NCBI GenBank assembly: GCA_037975125.1 | Contig: CM075853.1 | Location: 92,560,773-92,624,772 of the forward strand | Reading direction: 5' to 3' | DNA: 64,000 bases | Source of the DNA: Latrodectus hesperus | Lineage: Eukaryota; Arthropoda; Arachnida; Araneae; Theridiidae | Shown: positions 59,101-64,000 of the stretch, piece after piece | Layout: each line of letters begins with the position of its first letter | Numbering within the stretch: position 1 is the stretch's first letter | Notes under the pieces: generated by a model | What the model was told of the DNA's origin: nothing | Databases searched by the model: none | What the model saw: the letters and a program-made list of their open reading frames with translations, nothing else | Translations under genes and position numbers: made by a program

Positions 59101-62100
59101 TTATCATGTATATTCTGAAGAATGCTATTATATTTTTCTTGGTCTTATTAATGCTTTTTGACTCAAGTTAATAAATTTTTTTTAGCTCCACCATGGTGGA
59201 TAATTGAACCAGTTGATTTGAAAATTCGACAGGGTTCTAATACTATGATTCAATGTAAAGCAGATGGTTCACCTAAAGTAAAAGTTACATGGCAGAAACA
59301 TTTAGGTAAGAATTTGTAATTAAATTACTATATGGTAAACATTAGTATGAAGGTTTGAACATTAGTATAGAATAATATTTGCATTAAAAAGGGTATTTTT
59401 GTGTCATGCATATCACATTGTTTGATAAGTAATTTTAAGCTATATTGTTAAGTATTTTTAGCATTTTCATTTCATACACATATATGTACTAACTCAGTAT
59501 ATCCACTTTGCATCATTCTCTTTAATTAATTTTGAACTTGGTTTTATAAATTTATAACAGACTCAAAAGATCTTTACTTAGTTTACATTTTTCAGTGGAA
59601 AATGTATACCTAGATTCTGAGAATCTCACTTAATTATAGACTGAAAAAACAAAAACAATGCAGTAGAAACAAGAACTTACATTAGATATTTTTTACATGC
59701 ATCATACTGAAATAAACAAAAGAATTTAAAAAACACTTCTTACTGAAGTTTCAATTTTAATATGAAAGTATAAAGGTCTACAATTTACCTCACAAAAGTG
59801 TGCACTTTATGAAATATTTTGAAGAAAAAAGTTTCAATAGATGGTGCTAATTATTATGTGTGATTTTATCAATTTAGATTTTGATCTGATTGAGGGAGGA
59901 AGTTGATCAGTTTAACTATTTAGAATCATATTTAGGTGGACCAGCATTGAATACCATTGAAGGTTTCGAAATATTGGAGGATAATTATAACTCAGCTTGA
60001 AGATTTTGAAAGAACAATTAGGTTATAAGGATCTAAAAATAAATTATCATATGAGTAAATTGTTAAATCTTCATCTATAAACCAAATGTTATTTTGAGGT
60101 TAAAAAGAATATAATGAAATTAAAATTAATGTGAGAAATTTACTCTCTTTAGGATTCAAACCTAGATGTTATAGTTCAATGCTTATTTCTGTTATATTAA
60201 ATAATTTATCAAGTGATTTGATGTTAGAATTTAACAGATAAAATATAAAATATTTATCTGCTCTTGATAGTCAGAAATTGATAAATTTTATTGAATTCAA
60301 AATAAAAATCAGTGAAACAATTTCAATTTCACAAAAGACATTTGAAAAACTGAAGATCAGACCAAACCCACTCTTCAAGTAGATTGAATCAACCACTTAT
60401 GGCTTTTCAGTTATTTCTCAAACTAATGAATCTTGCTTAGTTTATAAAAAATGCTGCTTGGTGATGGTGAACTGTGAGCTGAGTATTGAAGAAAAAAGAA
60501 ATTAGAAGCTTTTGCCAAATGTTTTTATGGTGTAAAGCATAGAATTAAATATTGAAAATTGGGGCTAATTTGTAGCACATATGGAGGGAAACACCACCAG
60601 ATTATTTGTTTTAAGTCCTCTAAGGATAATAGTGAGATTCAGTAATTAGCCTTCAATAATTTCTGTGGTTTTGTGTGATGAAAAGAAGAAAATATTATTA
60701 TAAACTTGTTATGTGATCTTGAAAGGTAGTGAATTAATTACTTGTTTATTGTTAGGTAGCAGCCTGATGTGCGCATTTTGTCAAAAAATTTTTTATGAAT
60801 TAAATCCCATGGAAATTGAGGAGAAAAACTATCAGTTTTTATTTTCTGGTGCAAAAAAGCTTAAAACAAAACTTATGATGTAGTTCGTGTGACATTAGAA
60901 CACAGATTTTTTTCCTAACTAAAAAATAGAAATAGAAGCATTAGTTACAGATGAAATATCAGGATCAGGCATACTACTTCCTGAGGCAAACGAAGTAAAT
61001 GAAAATACAGAATTAGGAAATTATAGGCTTGCTGATTCCCCTAATTGTACTGAGCTTGTAACAGTTTTGATAAGGGCTGATTACTATTCCAACATTGACT
61101 GAAAATTATTAAATGCTGAATACAGTTGTTTTATTGTTGAGTAATAAATATTGTATTTTTCTCTTTTCCTTTATATATGTATTTATAATTATATCTTCTG
61201 AGAGTTCTTTGCTGAACTGAATTCACTGCAACTTTCAATTTCTCTATTGTATCCCGTACCCCTTATATTTGATAGCAATTCATATATGCTATCTTTGAGA
61301 AAGACTGGGTGAGTCTGCTAGCCAGAAAAGGATGTTGATTCTGTTGGTGTTATTCAAAATGTGATGTGCAGCATCAAGCTAGAGATTGTCTTTCAAAAAG
61401 TAATATGTTTAAATTGACTTGTAAAAATAACCAAACCATAATTCACAGATGTAACAATTTGTAAAAAGTATATTTATTTTTCATACTCAATGCCAGCCTC
61501 ATTTATAAAATTTGACAAGGTTCCTATGTGATTGACAATATGAGTTGTCAGGTAACACTTTCCAGGAACATATTTAGTATTCTTTTATAAATACACAAAA
61601 TTGAGATTTATATTCCTGTGTTATGACCAATCCTGATGGGGGGGGACATCTTATTTTGAGTGGTTAAAAAAACCCAGTGGCTGGCTATAGTGGAGAGGAC
61701 TGCATCATGTAACTTATTGGGTTTTTTTAGCAGATATTCATTATTCTGATACTGGTTGGTGAATTTAATGATAATTTGTCATGGCAAATATATCTCCATG
61801 GCCATTTGCCAAGTTTACCTGTCAATGCAATCTGATATGTATCTAATTGATCTGCTATATCTTTGTCATGTTTTCAAATGGTCTTACATCCATTGTACCA
61901 CTAATCACTGAATTGTACTTGTATTCCAGCTAACATGATTAAAAGTTGCTTTTATCAATAACAAAGTTCATGTAATTTTAATATACATTCTGGTTTCTCA
62001 GGTGATTACTACTAATGTTCAAGTGAATGTTGTCTCCAAGTCATTTTATTTCTATATTCAATAGTTTTGTAATAACTATCTATTATTAGCAAAATGTACT

Positions 62101-62516
62101 GAAACCAGCTTCTAGCTTTTATTTAGCCAGAAACTGGATGTATGTGACTATATATCAGAGCAAATTTTATTATTTGCACACTTCTCTAATTTCTGTCGAT
62201 TTCAATATTTTTTGATAACTCTTCCATACTCTTCCATGGTATTACAATTCTACTTTTGGCAAGTGTATGTATATATCTATTTATAAATATACTCACGCAT
62301 ATATTGGTAAACTGTTTATATTTGAATGTTTTTATTTCTTTTTAGATTCAGATCCACCGATTTCTCTTGACTCACTTCCTGACAATATCCATGTTTATGA
62401 AAATGGAAGTTTATCAATAACAAATGCTCAGAAGTCAAGTAGTGGAATTTATGCTTGTAAAGCTTCTAATGGTATAGGAACTGATCTTCAAAAATCAGTT
62501 CATCTTATTGTTTATG
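49083..62516 (+). CDS. sDscam: Shortened Dscam-like cell-adhesion gene 2, 5' part (signal peptide, Ig1, Ig2)
   Basis: Gene-level entry. Four exons join in frame (67, 276, 120 and 171 bp, all leaving in phase 1) and encode 211 residues plus one base: a signal peptide, an Ig1 resembling Dscam Ig7, and an Ig2 resembling Dscam Ig8. Ig3, the FN3 domains and the membrane part should follow beyond the right edge. It is a tandem paralogue of gene 1 in the same orientation. Its codons are much more AT-rich than those of gene 1. The 5' end looks simple (one signal exon and one Ig1 exon), without visible alternative cassettes. The start is the first ATG of the signal exon; a second ATG two codons later would serve equally. 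Confidence 0.84.
52802..52870 (+). repeat. Two-copy 37 bp tandem repeat
   Basis: ATTACAAAATATAATTGTTT and the following GTAAAATCACT occur at 52802 and again at 52839 without change. Confidence 0.85.
53196..53310 (+). repeat. Decayed tRNA-derived SINE fragment (family A)
   Basis: GTAGCTGTATGGTTGACACT, TAGAATGTGGATGTGTGTTG and TGGTTCGGAATG follow the family A body; the B box is degraded. Confidence 0.5.
53831..54015 (+). repeat. tRNA-derived SINE (family A), best-preserved copy
   Basis: A-box-like GAGCTGGCAGCCGAATGGTT and B box GGTTCGAATCCC lie about 45 bp apart, followed by a body (GGATGTTTGTAGTGGTTCGG) and an ACAAACAAACC tail. It is flanked by an exact 14 bp duplication, CCTGTCTAGTGGTC (53817-53830 and 54016-54029), the mark of LINE-mediated insertion. 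The tRNA-like head does not fold as a full tRNA gene, so I call it a SINE. Confidence 0.88.
54016..54200 (+). repeat. Second tRNA-like SINE, target of the nested insertion
   Basis: CTAGTGGTCAGCTTGCCGGA resembles an A box and GAATTCAAATCC a B box about 40 bp later, followed by a CT-rich run. The family A SINE at 53831 inserted at its 5' end. Boundaries on the right are approximate. Confidence 0.55.
54344..54619 (+). CDS. Gene 2 exon: complete Ig1 domain (Dscam Ig7-like)
   Basis: 276 bp, phase 1 in and out, between TTTTTTCTAG and GTAAAA. It encodes LPKLNPLSLP, the first cysteine in KLLCVASSGDQPIDFQWLKD with the core tryptophan, then SSLTIQPLSLDDIGNYTCRA with the second cysteine and TNSAGSDSV. 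A single-exon Ig domain suits the swappable Ig1 unit of sDscams. NYT is a glycosylation sequon. An upstream ATG at 54223 belongs to the intron. Confidence 0.9.
57440..57805 (+). pseudogene. Non-LTR retrotransposon (LINE) RNase H and C-terminal remnant
   Basis: GYDIFCGITSHLGLDGNKSA and DASAKSAS (57446 onward) follow the W-P-SHVG--GNE-AD-AAK motif of LINE RNase H domains. After stops and a frameshift, LTYLCFGYMFHT and then RHLFLYELNPWCETCDAPFT (57738 onward) match the C-terminal cysteine motif of Jockey/R1-type elements. Related but unreadable sequence may extend from about 56.9 kb, and a 3' UTR-like stretch to about 58.17 kb. Confidence 0.75.
58386..58544 (+). repeat. 80 bp tandem duplication
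   Basis: Two adjacent copies begin AAAAGCTTTCAATAATTATT at 58386 and 58466. They are identical until the last bases, so the duplication is recent. Confidence 0.93.
59186..59305 (+). CDS. Gene 2 exon: first half of Ig2
   Basis: 120 bp, phase 1 in and out, between TTTTTTTTAG and GTAAGA. It encodes PPWWIIEPVDLKIRQGS, the first cysteine in IQCKADGSPK and the core tryptophan in VTWQKH. Same length, phase and motif spacing as gene 1 exon 6426-6545. Confidence 0.88.
59306..62345 (+). other. Gene 2 intron 3
   Basis: About 3 kb within Ig2, largely filled by the BEL/Pao-like remnant. No other gene seen. Confidence 0.6.
59880..61440 (+). mobile_element. BEL/Pao-type LTR retrotransposon remnant (gag to protease region)
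   Basis: Pieces in order: FNYLESYLGGPALNTIEGFE (59911 on) and MLISVILNNLSSDLMLEFNR (60181 on) resemble the BEL/Pao gag domain. LVTVLIRADYYSNI (near 61045-61095) resembles the I-L-IGADYYW block after the protease. FCWCYSKCDVQHQARDC (61339 on) is a CCHC-like knuckle, oddly placed downstream. Stops and shifts are frequent, no LTR was recognised, and no reverse transcriptase or integrase was seen. Confidence 0.68.
62346..62516 (+). CDS. Gene 2 exon: second half of Ig2
   Basis: 171 bp, phase 1 in and out, between TTTTTAG and GTAAGT. It encodes NIHVYENGSLSITNAQKSSS, GIYACKASNGIGTDLQKSV and a closing HLIVY strand. The Y-C motif and NGIG signature match gene 1 exon 9301-9477 (177 bp, six bases longer). 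NGS is a possible glycosylation site. Confidence 0.88.
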
Positions 62517-63095
62517 GTAAGTTGACAACAACTGGGAATTTTATTTAAATGCTGTAAATAGAGAATCAGCTAGAAAAATATAACTTTGTTAAACTTTTGA
62601 AAAATTTATGAAAAAAGTAATTCAAGTGAAATAAATTGTGAAAGAAATTTTAAATTAGTTTCTGAAATACAGAGAAGTTTTATAGAAAAGAATAAATGTT
62701 AATGATTAAGTTGTATAGAGCTTATCGTTTAATCAACTTCCTTTCACATCCTCAAATGTTAGTTACTTGAATAAATATGTTATCATTTTAGTTGCTTATA
62801 TAAATGATTCTTATTTATATAAACTGCTGAGTCATCTGGCATTGTTTATTTCAATTTCCAATTTTATAATTAATGTATTTATAATTGCTTACATTCTCTT
62901 TAATTTATAAGAAAGATTTAATTATAAATTCATGTTAATTATGTAAATGTTCTGCAATTATAAAACAGCAATTGAATTCTTTATGCATGTAAAAGAATTG
63001 AGTGATTGTGGTCTATTTTCAAAAATTTAATAAAACTCAAATGATACACAATTGTAGATAAACACTAACTAACAATTAATCAAATTCAAATCATA

Positions 63096-63166
63096 TTAAC
63101 CCAGATAAGCCTACTGTCCTATATTCTACTGTCCTAAATATAGGACAGTAGGCTTATCTGGGTTAA
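63096..63166. repeat. 30 bp perfect inverted repeat with 11-base loop
   Basis: The left arm (63096-63125, TTAACCCAGATAAGCCTACT and onward) is an exact complement of 63137-63166. The loop repeats part of the arm (CTACTGTCCT), suggesting an origin by local duplication and inversion. It lies in an intron of gene 2. Confidence 0.92.
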
Positions 63167-63732
63167 CATTAGGAATGAATAATTCCTATTGACAGAAATA
63201 AAATACATATTTACACCTTCGATACATATCATCAACTATTTCTTCTTTACCGATGGCGCTCTGAGCACTGTGATGGGATTATTTCACAATGCATATCTTT
63301 ATGCATCATTGATTCAATTCTTGAATCATCTGCCTAATATATACATTATTAGCATTTGTCTAGGCATTTATGTGTATAACATTTAACTACTATGCATTTA
63401 TATGTATAATGTTTTACCCTTTAATGTAATTATTTAGCATTATATGCTTAATTTTAATATATCATTTGTATATTTTTAAATCTTCATCAATTTTTATTTT
63501 TTAATAGTTGTATAGACATAGTTTTGACTTAAATTGTTCTATTATTTTAAGAAATTATTAGAAATGAAAATAAAAAGGAATCTTAAAATAAAATTTAGAT
63601 TTTAAGAAAAAATTTAGAAATTTTTTTAAAATTTTAGGAAAACTATATATAAAAATTTTTTAAAGGTTGATTTAGGAGGATTTTTGTACTTAATTGGCAG
63701 CGCTATTGCATTTCAAATATGTAATATGCATG

Positions 63733-63903
63733 CCTACTTAACACTTTGGTCTTTAGTATAACTGTTTGTAGTTTCAAATCCTACTCCAGGCTTGGATGTT
63801 TGTAGGGGTTCAGAATCCACTTTAAATTTTAAGACCAGCTCTTGTTAGCTCTTGCATGCAAAGGGGAAAAAAAGCCCATTGAATGACAAGCAAACAAAAC
63901 AAA
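63733..63903 (+). repeat. tRNA-derived SINE (family A), partly decayed
   Basis: ACTTTGGTCTTTAGTATAAC, TTTCAAATCCTACTCCAGGC, TTGGATGTTTGTAGGGGTTC and AGAATCCACTTTAAA are collinear with 53831-54015, ending in an AAGCAAACAAAAC tail. Confidence 0.75.
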
Positions 63904-64000
63904 ATGAATGCATGCTTAACAAACAACTTTGAGTTCTTGATGAATAAAAGCTACAAATAGTAAGTTAAAGCATTTTTTAAAGCTTGCACATAGAATCTCA

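Larger units (their letters stand above)
54620..59185 (+). other. Gene 2 intron 2
   Basis: AT-rich, with a non-LTR remnant at about 57.4-57.8 kb, a tandem duplication at 58.4 kb and a possible tRNA-like fragment at 56560-56720 (AGGTTAGATTCCAG as a B-box-like site). No other coding signal seen. Confidence 0.55.
62517..64000 (+). other. Gene 2 intron 4, running off the window
   Basis: No exon for Ig3 is seen before the right edge. It contains the 30 bp hairpin at 63096 and a SINE at 63733. Confidence 0.6.

Overview
The window is AT-rich animal DNA with long introns, long (TA)n microsatellites, tRNA-derived SINEs and many decayed DNA transposons. It carries parts of two genes in the same orientation, both of the Dscam (Down syndrome cell adhesion molecule) immunoglobulin superfamily. 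The domain order is that of the shortened Dscams (sDscam) known from chelicerates: a short Ig block homologous to Dscam Ig7-Ig9, three fibronectin type III (FN3) domains, one transmembrane helix and a short cytoplasmic tail. An arachnid, most likely a spider, is my inference; no species can be read from the sequence.

Gene 1 (about 6.4-37.6 kb, + strand) is the 3' part of an sDscam. Thirteen consecutive coding exons join in frame with GT-AG borders: Ig2 (2 exons), Ig3 (2), FN3-1 (2), FN3-2 (2), FN3-3 (2), a membrane exon, a proline-rich cytoplasmic exon and a short acidic terminal exon. The signal peptide and Ig1 are not seen in the 6.4 kb upstream. In chelicerate sDscams this is where tandem alternative 5' cassettes lie, so they may be to the left of the window.

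Gene 2 (49.1 kb to beyond the right edge, + strand) is the 5' part of a tandem paralogue: a signal-peptide exon, a one-exon Ig1, and Ig2 split over two exons. Its first Ig2 exon has the same length (120 bp) and phase as that of gene 1. The window therefore shows the end of one sDscam and the start of the next, and the two partial genes together display a complete sDscam layout.

The spaces between exons are rich in repeats. Gene 1 introns hold a Tc1/mariner element with ~159 bp inverted repeats (7.0-8.6 kb), a mariner-like element with ~300 bp inverted repeats (27.0-28.2 kb), a Ginger/gypsy-integrase-like element (20.5-22.4 kb), a diverged tandem array (~25 kb), SINEs and many (TA)n tracts. 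The intergenic region (37.6-49.1 kb) holds a hAT element with a second mariner inserted inside it (43.0-45.8 kb) and two small perfect hairpins just downstream of gene 1. Gene 2 introns hold a SINE inserted in a SINE with a 14 bp target duplication (53.8-54.2 kb), a non-LTR retrotransposon remnant (57.4-57.8 kb), an 80 bp tandem duplication, a BEL/Pao-like remnant (59.9-61.4 kb) and a 30 bp perfect hairpin (63.1 kb). No rRNA, CRISPR array or convincing functional tRNA gene was seen.
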